Below are positions 53,395 to 61,737 of a DNA stretch of 64,000 nt, in pieces (within the stretch, counting starts at the first letter, position 1; each line of letters begins with the position of its first letter). Below the pieces are notes generated by a model. The model did not search any database, was not told the origin of the DNA, and saw only the letters and a list, made by a program, of their open reading frames with translations. Source of the DNA: Morganella sibonii (lineage in GTDB: Bacteria; Pseudomonadota; Gammaproteobacteria; Enterobacterales; Enterobacteriaceae); NCBI RefSeq assembly GCF_040560245.1, contig NZ_JAKMWP010000001.1; one strand, 5' to 3'. The position numbers were made by a program, and so were the translations under genes.

Positions 53395-54057
53395 ATGTCA
53401 ATTAAGGCTCTCTTAGATGAGCAGCAATTAACAGAATGTGCTGAATTAGCCCGGGCACTAAGCCATCCTCACAGGATAAACATTATCCAATATCTTGCCC
53501 GAGACACATTTTCTGTGGAGAAACTGGCAAAGGTTGTTGGTCTGAGTGTGGCTAATACCTCACAACATTTACAGCAGCTTAAGAGAGCCGGATTAGCAGA
53601 GAGTGAACGGGAGGGTAAAAATATCTGTTACCGCCTGGCGAACGGCCCGGTACTGAATATGCTGTCAGCCCTGAAACTACAGTCTGAATATACACGGAAT
53701 GAACTGAGCAGCAGGCTGAACCGGAATGTGCTGTCTGAAGAGTATTTATCACCGATTTCAGGAACGGAGCTGGTGGCGGGTATGAAATCCGGTCAGATTT
53801 TACTGGTTGATGTCCGCCCGGAGCATGAATATCAGGACGGGCATCTGCCCGGAGCGGTGAATATACCGGTTGATCAACTGGAAAATTGTCTTGCGCAACT
53901 GCCGGATGATAAAGAAATTGTGGCGTATTGCAGAGGGGCTTATTGCTTTTTATCAGCAAACGCGGTTATTTCCCTGCGTCTGAAAGGGTTTCGTGCGCGT
54001 CATTTCAGGGAAGGTATTACGGCGGATATTCCGGACGATAAGCCGCTATCATTGTGA
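53395..54057 (+). CDS. ArsR-family regulator fused to a rhodanese domain
   Basis: The 220-residue protein has an N-terminal winged helix (ALSHPHRINIIQYL, then VANTSQHLQQLKRAGL) of ArsR type and a C-terminal rhodanese domain (about 120-210) with the active loop VAYCRGAYCFLS. In this fusion class the rhodanese cysteine can sense sulfane sulfur or reactive sulfur/oxidants. ACCGGAGG precedes the ATG. A long dyad in front indicates autoregulation. The divergent DUF2938 gene is a likely target. Confidence 0.88.
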   Translation: MSIKALLDEQQLTECAELARALSHPHRINIIQYLARDTFSVEKLAKVVGLSVANTSQHLQQLKRAGLAESEREGKNICYRLANGPVLNMLSALKLQSEYTRNELSSRLNRNVLSEEYLSPISGTELVAGMKSGQILLVDVRPEHEYQDGHLPGAVNIPVDQLENCLAQLPDDKEIVAYCRGAYCFLSANAVISLRLKGFRARHFREGITADIPDDKPLSL

Positions 54058-54378
54058 TAATGAGATTATTAAATTGAGAAGGCAATCGATTGTTATATCG
54101 TCCGGCCTGAAAAATGACATTTTGCAGGTATAACAAAAATGCGGCGGGTATCTCGTTTTTATCGGGAAAGTGCGTCAAAAAACCGGAATTCTGTCACGAA
54201 AAACAGCATTTATGCTGACAGGAAATCGCGTTGGTCTGAATTTTGCTCAATTGCTTAAATGATGAACAGATACCCGGGCCGGGTTCGTCATCATAGTGAG
54301 ACACCCTGACGCCAGGGGTCATTTTCCGAGATCTTCGAATCGAAGCCGGGGAGTCCCGGTTGTAAGGGAGTCTGTTTC
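54058..54378 (+). promoter_or_regulatory. structured 5' leader of uacT, possible riboswitch
   Basis: The 120 bases before the uacT start can fold into four neighbouring stems. These are ATGATGA/TCATCAT enclosing ACCC/GGGT (54259-54294), CCCTG/CAGGG with an ACGC loop (near 54304-54317), CTTCG/CGAAG with an AAT loop (near 54333), and CCGGG/CCCGG with a GAGT loop (near 54346-54359). AAGGGAG before the ATG is the ribosome site. The density of structure is beyond chance for a leader. I do not recognise a known riboswitch class. The part before 54259 shows nothing clear. Confidence 0.5.
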
Positions 54379-55739
54379 ATGAGCAATCATAGTGTGGATC
54401 AAGCACAGGAACCGGTTAAGCCCGTTATTGACGAAGTTGAAGAGATATTACCTGCGGGAAAACTGATGATGCTGGGGTTACAGCATGTGCTGGTGATGTA
54501 TGCCGGTGCCGTGGCTGTTCCGCTGGTTATCGGCGACCGGCTGGGACTGAGCAAGGAAGTGGTGACACTGCTTATCAGTTCGGATCTGTTTTGCTGTGGT
54601 ATCGTGACACTGTTGCAGTGTATCGGTATCGGAAAATTTGCCGGTATCCGTCTGCCGGTGATTATGTCTGTTACGTTCGCGGCGGTAACACCGATGCTGG
54701 CCATCGGCGCCAACCCGGATATCGGCCTGATGGGGATTTTCGGGGCGACCATTGCGGCGGGGGTACTGACAACACTGATCGTACCGCTGATGGGGAAACT
54801 GATGCCGCTTTTCCCCAATATGGTTACCGGTATTGTGATTACCTCCATCGGGCTGAGCATCATGCAGGTGGGGATCGACTGGGCTGCCGGCGGCAAAGGT
54901 AACCCTGAATATGGTCATCCGCTCTACCTTGGCATCTCATTTGCCGTTCTGTTATCTATCCTGTTTATCACAAAATTCTGTAAGGGTTTTCTCTGTAATA
55001 TCTCGGTATTACTGGGGATTATCTTTGGTTTTGTGCTGTCACTGATGTGCAATGAGGTCAGCTTTGACGGATATGCGGATGCCCCCTGGTTTAAACTGGT
55101 TACCCCGATGGCGCTGGGAACGCCGACATTTGAACCGATCTCCATTATCACCCTCAGTGTTGTTCTGCTGATTGTTTTTATTGAATCGATGGGGATGTTT
55201 CTGGCACTGGGGGAGATTGTCGGTCGTCCGGTCGAAAAAGACGATATTGTGCGCGGGCTGCGGGTGGACGGAATCGGCACAATTATCGGTGGTCTGTTTA
55301 ACAGTTTCCGCATACCTCATTTTCCCAGAACGTCGGGCTGGTGGGGGTGACAAAAGTTCACAGCCGCTGGGTGTGTGTGGTTTCCGGATTTATCCTGATT
55401 ATCTTTGGTCTGCTGCCGAAAATGGCGGTGGTGATAGCCTCCATTCCGCAGTTTGTCCTCGGTGGAGCGGGGCTGGTGATGTTCGGGATGGTACTGGCGA
55501 CAGGAATTCGTATTTTGTCCCGTGTTGATTACAGCGGCAACAATTACAATCTCTATATTGTGGCGATCAGTCTGGGGGTGGGACTGACTCCAACGCTCTC
55601 CGGTAATTTCTTTGCCAAACTGCCGATGTTCTTACAGCCGCTGCTGCACAGCGGGATTCTGCTGGCCACTGTCAGCGCGGTCGTACTGAACCTGTTTTTT
55701 AACGGTTATCATCCGAAAAAAGAAAGTCCGGCAATGTGA
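54379..55739 (+). pseudogene. uacT: urate permease UacT (NCS2 family), frameshifted
   Basis: Two adjacent frames together match UacT (YgfU) end to end: LGLQHVLVMYAGAVAVPL, then SVTFAAVTPMLAIGANPDIG, TSIGLSIMQVGIDWAAGGKGNP and, in the second frame, IPQFVLGGAGLVMFGMVLATG. The break is in the conserved NSFPHTSFSQNVG segment: the sequence has TTTCCGCAT where TTTCCCGCAT is expected, so one C is missing at 55308-55309. Restoring it gives 453 residues, near the normal size. As it stands the product stops after 323 residues with a foreign end and would lack the last transmembrane helices. Either a recent loss of urate uptake or a sequencing error. Confidence 0.85.
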
Positions 55740-55774
55740 TATGTCTCACCAGACATAACCCGAAATGATGATTG

Positions 55775-55806
55775 ACACCGATGCATAAAAGCATCGGTGT
55801 TTTTTT
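55775..55806 (+). terminator. terminator after uacT
   Basis: A ten-bp perfect stem (ACACCGATGC with GCATCGGTGT) over ATAAAA, followed by six T. Confidence 0.92.
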
Positions 55807-55878
55807 ATGGACAGGCGTATACTGAATTATTAGCAAGGGTAACTATTGTAATCTAAATAATATCAGTAAGGCCGTACT

Positions 55879-57771
55879 ATGAGCGGAATCATCACGGAGC
55901 ATGAACCTTTCGGGACATTGCTGGGCTATGCGCCCGGCGGTGTGGCTATCTATTCCTCTGACTACGATACCATCACGGAAGCAGAAAAAGAGGATGATAT
56001 TTCTTTCCGCAGTTATATCGGAAATGAATATATGGGATACAAATGGCAGTGTGTGGAATTTGCCCGCCGCTTCCTGTATCTCAATTATGGTGTGGTGTTT
56101 ACCGATGTCGGCATGGCGTATGAGATTTTTTCCCTGCGTTTTCTGCGCCATGTGGTGGATGACAGTATCCTTCCGCTGCGGGCGTTTAAAAACGGCTGCC
56201 ACCAGGCACCGGTGGCAGGGGCATTACTTATCTGGCAGGAAGGGGGCGAATTTAAGCGCACCGGTCATGTGGCGGTGATCACTCAGGTCTGCGCGGATAA
56301 AGTCCGGATTGTGGAGCAGAATGTCATCCACCATAAACTGCCGCGCGGTCAGCAATGGACCCGTGAGCTGCCGATGCATGTCAAAGACGGTTACTACACG
56401 CTGTCGGATACGTTTCCGGATACCCATATTCTCGGCTGGATGATCCAGACAATCGATGATGAATATGCGTGGACAGAGCCGGCAGTGAACCCGGCGCTGA
56501 TGATACTCCACGCTGCCCGGCTGGATGAAAAAGCGGATTTCACCGGAAAATGGCTGGATGAGTCCGATCCGATGGAGAAAGCCTATATTAAAGCCAATCA
56601 CGGCCACAATCTGAATGCCGATCCGCACGACTATTTCACGATTTCGGAAACGGCCGAAAATGCTCTGATGCAGGCCACCAACGAAGTCCATCTGATGTAT
56701 CTTCACGCTACTGAAAAAGTGCTGAAAGATGACAATCTGCTGAAATTATTCAATATCCCGGAAATACTCTGGCCGCGCCTGCGGCTCTCCTGGCAGAACC
56801 GGCGTCACGATATGGTGACCGGCAGACTGGATTTCTGTATGGATGAACGTGGTCTGAAAGTATATGAATACAATGCGGATTCCGCCTCCTGCCATGCGGA
56901 AACCGGGCTGATTATTCCAAAATGGGCGAAACAGGGCGGACTGACAGAGGGTTGGGACCCGGGGGAACGTCTGTCAGAGATGCTGACGGATATCTGGAAA
57001 CACACGTCAGCCAAGCCGTTTATCCATATTATGCAGGATAAAGACAGCGAAGAGGATTACCATGCGCTCTATATGGCGCGGGCTATCACGGCAGCAGGGT
57101 ACGGATACCGGATCATTCACGGTCTGGATGAACTGAGCTGGAATGAAAGCGGACAGGTGATCGACGGCGAAGGGCGCGTGCTCAAGTGTGTCTGGAAAAC
57201 CTGGGCGTGGGAAACGGCGCTGGAACAACTGCGGCAGGAGAGTGAAAATGACAAGACATACTCCGCGCTGCCTATCCGCACCGGTCATCCGCGCCATGAA
57301 AATAATGTGCGGCTGATTGATGTGCTGCTGCGTCCGGAAATCCGGGTATTTGAGCCGCTGTGGACGGTGATCCCGGGCAATAAAGCGATTCTGCCGATTC
57401 TGTGGTCGCTGTTCCCGCACCACCCTTATCTGCTGGATACAGAGTTTGAGCTCAGTGATGAACTGCGCCGGACAGGCTATGCGGTTAAACCGATTGCCGG
57501 ACGTTGCGGCAGTAATATCGGGCTGGTGGATCACCGCGATACTGTGCTGGATGAAACCTGCGGCCGTTTCGGGGAGCAGGAAAATGTCTATCAGCAGCTC
57601 TGGTGTCTGCCGAAAGTAGCAGGCCGCTATATCCAGATGTGTACTTTTACTGTCGGCGGCCACTATGGCGGTGTTTGTCTGCGTTCAGACCCGTCACTGG
57701 TTATCAAAAAAGAGAGTGATATTGAACCGCTGCGGGTACTGGAGGATGACGATTTTCTGGCAGAAAGCTGA
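55879..57771 (+). CDS. gss: bifunctional glutathionylspermidine amidase/synthetase
   Basis: The 630-residue protein has an N-terminal CHAP amidase with the catalytic Cys58 in KWQCVEFA and His130 in GHVAVI, and a C-terminal ATP-grasp synthetase (RPEIRVFEPLWTVIPGNKAILP, GRCGSNIGLVDH). It makes and hydrolyses the glutathione-spermidine conjugate in the cytosol. E. coli Gsp has 619 residues, so this is full length. It stands alone after the uacT terminator and is followed by a spacer with a short GC-rich stem. Confidence 0.94.
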   Translation: MSGIITEHEPFGTLLGYAPGGVAIYSSDYDTITEAEKEDDISFRSYIGNEYMGYKWQCVEFARRFLYLNYGVVFTDVGMAYEIFSLRFLRHVVDDSILPLRAFKNGCHQAPVAGALLIWQEGGEFKRTGHVAVITQVCADKVRIVEQNVIHHKLPRGQQWTRELPMHVKDGYYTLSDTFPDTHILGWMIQTIDDEYAWTEPAVNPALMILHAARLDEKADFTGKWLDESDPMEKAYIKANHGHNLNADPHDYFTISETAENALMQATNEVHLMYLHATEKVLKDDNLLKLFNIPEILWPRLRLSWQNRRHDMVTGRLDFCMDERGLKVYEYNADSASCHAETGLIIPKWAKQGGLTEGWDPGERLSEMLTDIWKHTSAKPFIHIMQDKDSEEDYHALYMARAITAAGYGYRIIHGLDELSWNESGQVIDGEGRVLKCVWKTWAWETALEQLRQESENDKTYSALPIRTGHPRHENNVRLIDVLLRPEIRVFEPLWTVIPGNKAILPILWSLFPHHPYLLDTEFELSDELRRTGYAVKPIAGRCGSNIGLVDHRDTVLDETCGRFGEQENVYQQLWCLPKVAGRYIQMCTFTVGGHYGGVCLRSDPSLVIKKESDIEPLRVLEDDDFLAES

Positions 57772-57939
57772 TTTCTGACCGCTGTATTTCTCCCGGGCAG
57801 CCACCGGATTCACCGGTTGCTGCCCGTTTTTATATCCATTTGATCTGATTTATTTTTCCTTTCTTTCCGCAATGACGATCCTTTTCCGTATAAAAAACAG
57901 GGTTAAAAAATAGTGGTCAACAGTGATAAAAATCATTAT

Positions 57940-57954
57940 TGTTATAATATAACA
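57940..57954. promoter_or_regulatory. Zur-box-like operator
   Basis: TGTTATA-A-TATAACA, a 7-1-7 dyad, matches the core of enterobacterial Zur boxes as I recall it. It lies 18 bases before rpmE2. With zinc bound, Zur would repress the rpmE2-rpmJ2-zinT operon. Confidence 0.8.
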
Positions 57955-57972
57955 TAACAAAATGAGGCAGCC

Positions 57973-58221
57973 ATGAAACCCGATATTCATCCGGATTACC
58001 GGACCGGCATCTTCCACGACACCGCAGCCGATGTGTATTTCAAAGTCGGTTCCACCATCAGAACGGAAAGAACCATCGAATTTGAAGGGCAGACGTATCC
58101 TTATGTCACCCTGGATGTTTCGTCCCACTCCCACCCGTTCTATACCGGCAAGCAGAAAACACACTCGCAGGAAGGGAATGTGGCCCGTTTTACCAAGCGC
58201 TTCGGGCGTTTTGTACATTAA
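57973..58221 (+). CDS. rpmE2: 50S ribosomal protein L31 type B (zinc-free paralogue)
   Basis: The 82-residue protein matches YkgM/RpmE2: MKPDIHPDYRTGIFHDTAAD, then LDVSSHSHPFYTGKQKTH and FTKRFGRF. It lacks the Cys residues that bind zinc in normal L31. Under zinc starvation it replaces the zinc-binding paralogue on the ribosome, freeing zinc. A Zur-type box stands in front and rpmJ2 follows 17 bases later, so this is the head of a zinc-starvation operon. Confidence 0.93.
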   Translation: MKPDIHPDYRTGIFHDTAADVYFKVGSTIRTERTIEFEGQTYPYVTLDVSSHSHPFYTGKQKTHSQEGNVARFTKRFGRFVH

Positions 58222-58238
58222 AAGAAGAGGAAAAACCG

Positions 58239-58364
58239 ATGCAGGTATTAAGTTCACTGAAAAGTGCGAAACAGCGCCATCCGGACTGTAAAATTGTCCG
58301 CCGTCGCGGCCGTATTTATGTGATTTGTAAGTCCAATCCGCGTTTTAAAGCCGTGCAGGGGTGA
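58239..58364 (+). CDS. rpmJ2: 50S ribosomal protein L36 type B (zinc-free paralogue)
   Basis: The 41-residue protein matches YkgO: MQVLSSLKSAKQRHPDCKIV, RRRGRIYVICKSNPRFKAVQG. The usual Lys-rich tail of the E. coli version is absent here, the frame ending at VQG. It partners RpmE2 as a zinc-sparing ribosomal protein. AAGAGGAAAAACCG precedes the ATG. Its stop lies two bases before the zinT start, so the three genes form one operon. Confidence 0.9.
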   Translation: MQVLSSLKSAKQRHPDCKIVRRRGRIYVICKSNPRFKAVQG

Positions 58365-58366
58365 TT

Positions 58367-59011
58367 ATGACAGCTAAATCAGTTCTCCCGTTACTGTTAC
58401 TGGCGGGATTATTCAGCGGTACGGCAGCAGCACACGGCCATCACCACGATAAACCGCAGACAGAAGCACAGCGCAAGGCAGCAGAGGGTGTTTTTGCTGA
58501 TAAGGATGTGAAAGACCGGCAACTGAGCGACTGGGATGGCGTCTGGCAGTCTGTGGCGCCTTACCTCGCCAGCGGTGAGCTGGATCCGGTGATGCAGGCG
58601 AAAGCCGCGAAGAACGGCGATAAAACCGCAGAAGAGTATCGCGCTTATTATACAAAAGGCTATAAAACCGATGTGGATATGATTGGTATTGAAAATAATA
58701 TCATCGAATTCCATCACGGGGATAAGGTGGATCAGTGTGAGTATCAGTATGCCGGTTACCGGATACTGAATTACACCTCCGGTAAGAAAGGGGCGCGTTA
58801 TCTGTTTGAGTGTAAAGATAAAAACAGCCATGCACCGAAATATATCCAGTTCAGCGACCATATCATTGCACCGGAAAAAGCGGGTCATTTCCACCTGTAT
58901 ATGGGTAATGAATCCCAGGAAGCACTGCTGACTCAGCTGGATAACTGGCCGACCTATTATCCTTATACGATGAGCGGAAAAGATATCATTCACGAAATGC
59001 TTCATCACTGA
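58367..59011 (+). CDS. zinT: periplasmic zinc-binding protein ZinT
   Basis: From the ATG at 58367 the protein has 214 residues: a signal peptide (about 1-22, ending AAA-HG), a His-rich stretch HGHHHDK and the ZinT lipocalin-like domain (LSDWDGVWQSVAPYL, FHHGDKVDQCEYQY, and the final HFHLYMGNES). ZinT captures zinc in the periplasm and passes it to ZnuA. AGGGG before the ATG decides the start over a GTG two codons earlier. Placing zinT behind the zinc-free ribosomal proteins fits one Zur-controlled response. Confidence 0.95.
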   Translation: MTAKSVLPLLLLAGLFSGTAAAHGHHHDKPQTEAQRKAAEGVFADKDVKDRQLSDWDGVWQSVAPYLASGELDPVMQAKAAKNGDKTAEEYRAYYTKGYKTDVDMIGIENNIIEFHHGDKVDQCEYQYAGYRILNYTSGKKGARYLFECKDKNSHAPKYIQFSDHIIAPEKAGHFHLYMGNESQEALLTQLDNWPTYYPYTMSGKDIIHEMLHH

Positions 59012-59045
59012 CAGAAAAGCGAAAGCTGTACTGCAATATAAAACC

Positions 59046-59085
59046 AACAGCCCGAAAACTGATGTTGTTTCCGGGCTGTTTTGTT
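59046..59085 (+). terminator. terminator of the rpmE2-rpmJ2-zinT operon
   Basis: AACAGCCCG pairs with CGGGCTGTT over a 17-base loop that can extend the stem, followed by TTGTT. Confidence 0.75.
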
Positions 59086-59587
59086 ATTTCATTAATAAAT
59101 TAATATAAAACTTGATTAATCGTGTCAGTTCAAAATAAAATAAGAATAAGTGATTCAGCTGAGAGGGTTAAGCGGAGTTACGGCAATCAGAATCCGATCT
59201 TTTTTATTTCTGGTATGGCTTTTTTTGTTTGATATGTATCACGATATTTATGTAACGGCAAAATGCCCGTTTCAGTTATTTTCCGCTAAAGTCATGAAAA
59301 AAAACATATGTTTGTTGTTGTGATAACCGTGATATAACAGATTGATAGATATGCGTATTATTTTTTAAATTAATCACCTTTTTTTGAAGGTTATTACGTT
59401 GTGTTTTTTATTTTATTTTTGATGATATAAAAAACATGATCTCCCTCCTGTTTTTATGCTGAAAACCCACTCATCTCATTTTACGATCATTACTTAAATT
59501 CCGGCGAAATCTTTATTTCATCGCTTTACTTTGTTGCGGACAAAAAATAAAACAAGCACATGTTTAATAACCAACAAGTGTCCGCTT
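59086..59587. other. AT-rich spacer before the pseudouridine operon
   Basis: No gene is seen in this 500-base spacer. It is AT-rich and presumably holds the promoter of the HTH-PsuK gene. A longer frame from 59531 extends into the kinase but the conserved HTH starts at the ATG at 59588. Confidence 0.4.
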
Positions 59588-60679
59588 ATGACCAGTCGAG
59601 AAAAACAAATCCTTCAGATCCTCCGGCGTGACCCGCTCATTCCGCAGCAGGAACTGGCCGGCGTATTAGGTATCAGCCGCTCTGCGGTGGCCGGACATAT
59701 CATGAATCTGATGAATAAAGGCTACATCAAGGGTAAGGGATACATCCTCTCCGAGCACCGCTACGTGGTGACTGTCGGTTCAGCCAATATGGATGTTTGT
59801 GGTTATTCTGACCTGAATCTGGTGTATGAAGATTCTAATCCCGGTCATATCAAATGTTCACCCGGCGGGGTCGGGCGCAATATCGCCCAGAATATTGCCC
59901 TGCTGGGCTGCGAATCTCATTTTATCTCCGTTATCGGTGATGATTTCTACGGTAACACCCTGTATGAACAGGCAAAACTGGCCGGTGTGAATGTCAGTAA
60001 TCTGCACCGTCTGCACGGGGAAACCACGTCAACCTATCTGTCACTGCTGGACCCGCAGGGTGAGATGATCACCGCCATTAATGATATGCGCATCCTGGAA
60101 AAACTGACGCCGGCGTTACTGGCGACCTCCCGCGACCTGATCCGGCACGCCGGTGTGCTGGTGGCGGACTGCAATCTGTCAGAAGGCGCGCTGGAGTGGC
60201 TGTTTACCAATGCCGGCAATGTACCGGTCTTTGTCGATACGGTTTCCGCGTTCAAGGCAAACAAAATCAAGCCGTGGCTCAGCCATATCCACACCCTGAA
60301 ACCCAACCGCTTTGAGGCGGAAATTCTCACCGGTATCAAAGTGGAGAATAAACAGGATGTGGTGCGTGCCGCCAATGCATTGCATGAACAGGGCGTGCAG
60401 CGCATCGCCCTGAGCATGGGCGGCGAGGGCGTTTATTACAGCGAAGCGGACGGTGAAAACGGCTGGTCGAAGCCGTTCAGTGTCCACATTGTCAATGTGA
60501 CCGGTGCCGGTGACGCCATGATGGCCGGTCTTGCCCGCTGCTGGCTCGAAGGCGAGCCGCTGTCACAGAGTATCCGTTTTTCCCAGGGCTGCTCCGCCCT
60601 GACGCTCGCCAGCGAGCTGACAAATAATCCCGGTCTGTCAAAAGACAGTGTTCACAAACTAATGGAATCACAAGCATGA
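59588..60679 (+). CDS. HTH-fused pseudouridine-type PfkB kinase (YeiI-like)
   Basis: The 363-residue protein joins an N-terminal winged helix (MTSREKQILQILRRDPLIPQ and SRSAVAGHIMNLMNKGYIKG) to a PfkB sugar kinase with the GGVGRNIAQNIALLG ribose site and the catalytic VTGAGDAMMAG. It resembles E. coli YeiI and the pseudouridine kinase PsuK. It should phosphorylate pseudouridine to the 5'-phosphate and may also regulate the operon through its own DNA-binding domain. The psuG start overlaps its stop (ATGA). Confidence 0.88.
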   Translation: MTSREKQILQILRRDPLIPQQELAGVLGISRSAVAGHIMNLMNKGYIKGKGYILSEHRYVVTVGSANMDVCGYSDLNLVYEDSNPGHIKCSPGGVGRNIAQNIALLGCESHFISVIGDDFYGNTLYEQAKLAGVNVSNLHRLHGETTSTYLSLLDPQGEMITAINDMRILEKLTPALLATSRDLIRHAGVLVADCNLSEGALEWLFTNAGNVPVFVDTVSAFKANKIKPWLSHIHTLKPNRFEAEILTGIKVENKQDVVRAANALHEQGVQRIALSMGGEGVYYSEADGENGWSKPFSVHIVNVTGAGDAMMAGLARCWLEGEPLSQSIRFSQGCSALTLASELTNNPGLSKDSVHKLMESQA

Positions 60680-61608
60680 AAACTCAACAACTGAACGCAG
60701 AATATCTGGATATTTCCCCTGAGGTTGCACAGGCGCTCGCGGAGAAAAAGCCGGTTGTGGCACTGGAATCCACCATTATTTCTCACGGTATGCCGTATCC
60801 GGACAACGTGAAAATGGCACTGGAAGTGGAACAGCGTATCCGCGACAACGGTGCGATCCCTGCGACGATTGCGGTGATTAACGGCCGTATGAAAGCGGGT
60901 CTGTCTCATGGCGAGATTGAGATGCTCGGCAAAGAAGGCCACAAGGTCATGAAAGTGAGCCGCCGCGACCTGCCGTTTGTGATTGCTCAGGGTATTCACG
61001 GTGCAACAACCGTGGCTTCCACCATGATTATCGCGGAAATGGCCGGGATTGCTGTTTTTGCCACCGGCGGGATCGGCGGGGTGCATCGCGGTGCGGAACA
61101 CACCTTTGATATCTCAGCGGATTTACAGGAACTGGCGCAAACCAACGTGGCGGTTGTCTGCGCGGGTGCCAAATCCATTCTGGATCTGGGGCTGACCTCG
61201 GAATATCTGGAAACCTACGGAGTGCCGGTTGTCGGCTATCAGACGGATAAATTACCGGCTTTCTTCTGCCGTGAAAGCGAATTCCCGGTCACTATCCGTA
61301 TGGAAACGCCGGAAACCGTGGCAAAAGCACTGCACGCCAAATGGGCGACCGGCCTGAACGGCGGCATGGTGATTGCCAACCCGATCCCGCATGAGTTTGC
61401 GATGCCGGAAGAAACCATCAACAGCGCGATCGCACAGGCAGTGCGTGAAGCGGATGAACAGGGCATTAACGGCAAAGCAAGCACGCCGTTCCTGCTGGCC
61501 CGCGTGGCGGAGCTGACCGGCGGTAACAGTGTGAACTCCAACATTGAGCTGGTCTTTAACAACGCGAAACTGGCAGCCCGTATCGCGTCCGCTTATCAGC
61601 AACTGTAA
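60676..61608 (+). CDS. psuG: pseudouridine-5'-phosphate glycosidase PsuG
   Basis: The 310-residue protein matches PsuG: VVALESTIISHGMPYPDN, GATTVASTM, ATGGIGGVHRGAEHTFDIS and NGGMVIANPIP. It cleaves pseudouridine 5'-phosphate to uracil and ribose 5-phosphate, using a catalytic Lys on a trimeric fold. Length is typical. It follows the kinase with a four-base overlap and is followed by a hairpin before nupX. Confidence 0.95.
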   Translation: MKTQQLNAEYLDISPEVAQALAEKKPVVALESTIISHGMPYPDNVKMALEVEQRIRDNGAIPATIAVINGRMKAGLSHGEIEMLGKEGHKVMKVSRRDLPFVIAQGIHGATTVASTMIIAEMAGIAVFATGGIGGVHRGAEHTFDISADLQELAQTNVAVVCAGAKSILDLGLTSEYLETYGVPVVGYQTDKLPAFFCRESEFPVTIRMETPETVAKALHAKWATGLNGGMVIANPIPHEFAMPEETINSAIAQAVREADEQGINGKASTPFLLARVAELTGGNSVNSNIELVFNNAKLAARIASAYQQL

Positions 61609-61652
61609 GCGGCTGACCGGTAACCGGTCATAACAACTGATGAAACATATGA

Positions 61653-61691
61653 CCCGGTAAGGTGCTGATCTCACAATCAGCCTTTACCGGG
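61653..61691 (+). terminator. hairpin between psuG and nupX
   Basis: CCCGGTAA with TTACCGGG and inner GCTGAT with ATCAGC form a long interrupted stem over a six-base loop. There is no T run, so it may stabilise mRNA or attenuate rather than terminate. Confidence 0.5.
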
Positions 61692-61737
61692 CATTGCAGC
61701 ATACAACTGATGAGTATAATAACCACGGGGCCGGATT

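Noticed and set aside
54478..55313. Several minus-strand frames of 100-150 codons
   Set aside because: They lie opposite uacT and have Thr/Ser/Ile- or His/Arg/Gln-rich shadow composition.
57007..57663. 218-codon minus-strand frame
   Set aside because: It is opposite the synthetase domain of gss and has no protein motif.
57850..58257. 135-codon minus-strand frame
   Set aside because: It covers the rpmE2 gene and its Zur box on the opposite strand and has no recognisable domain.
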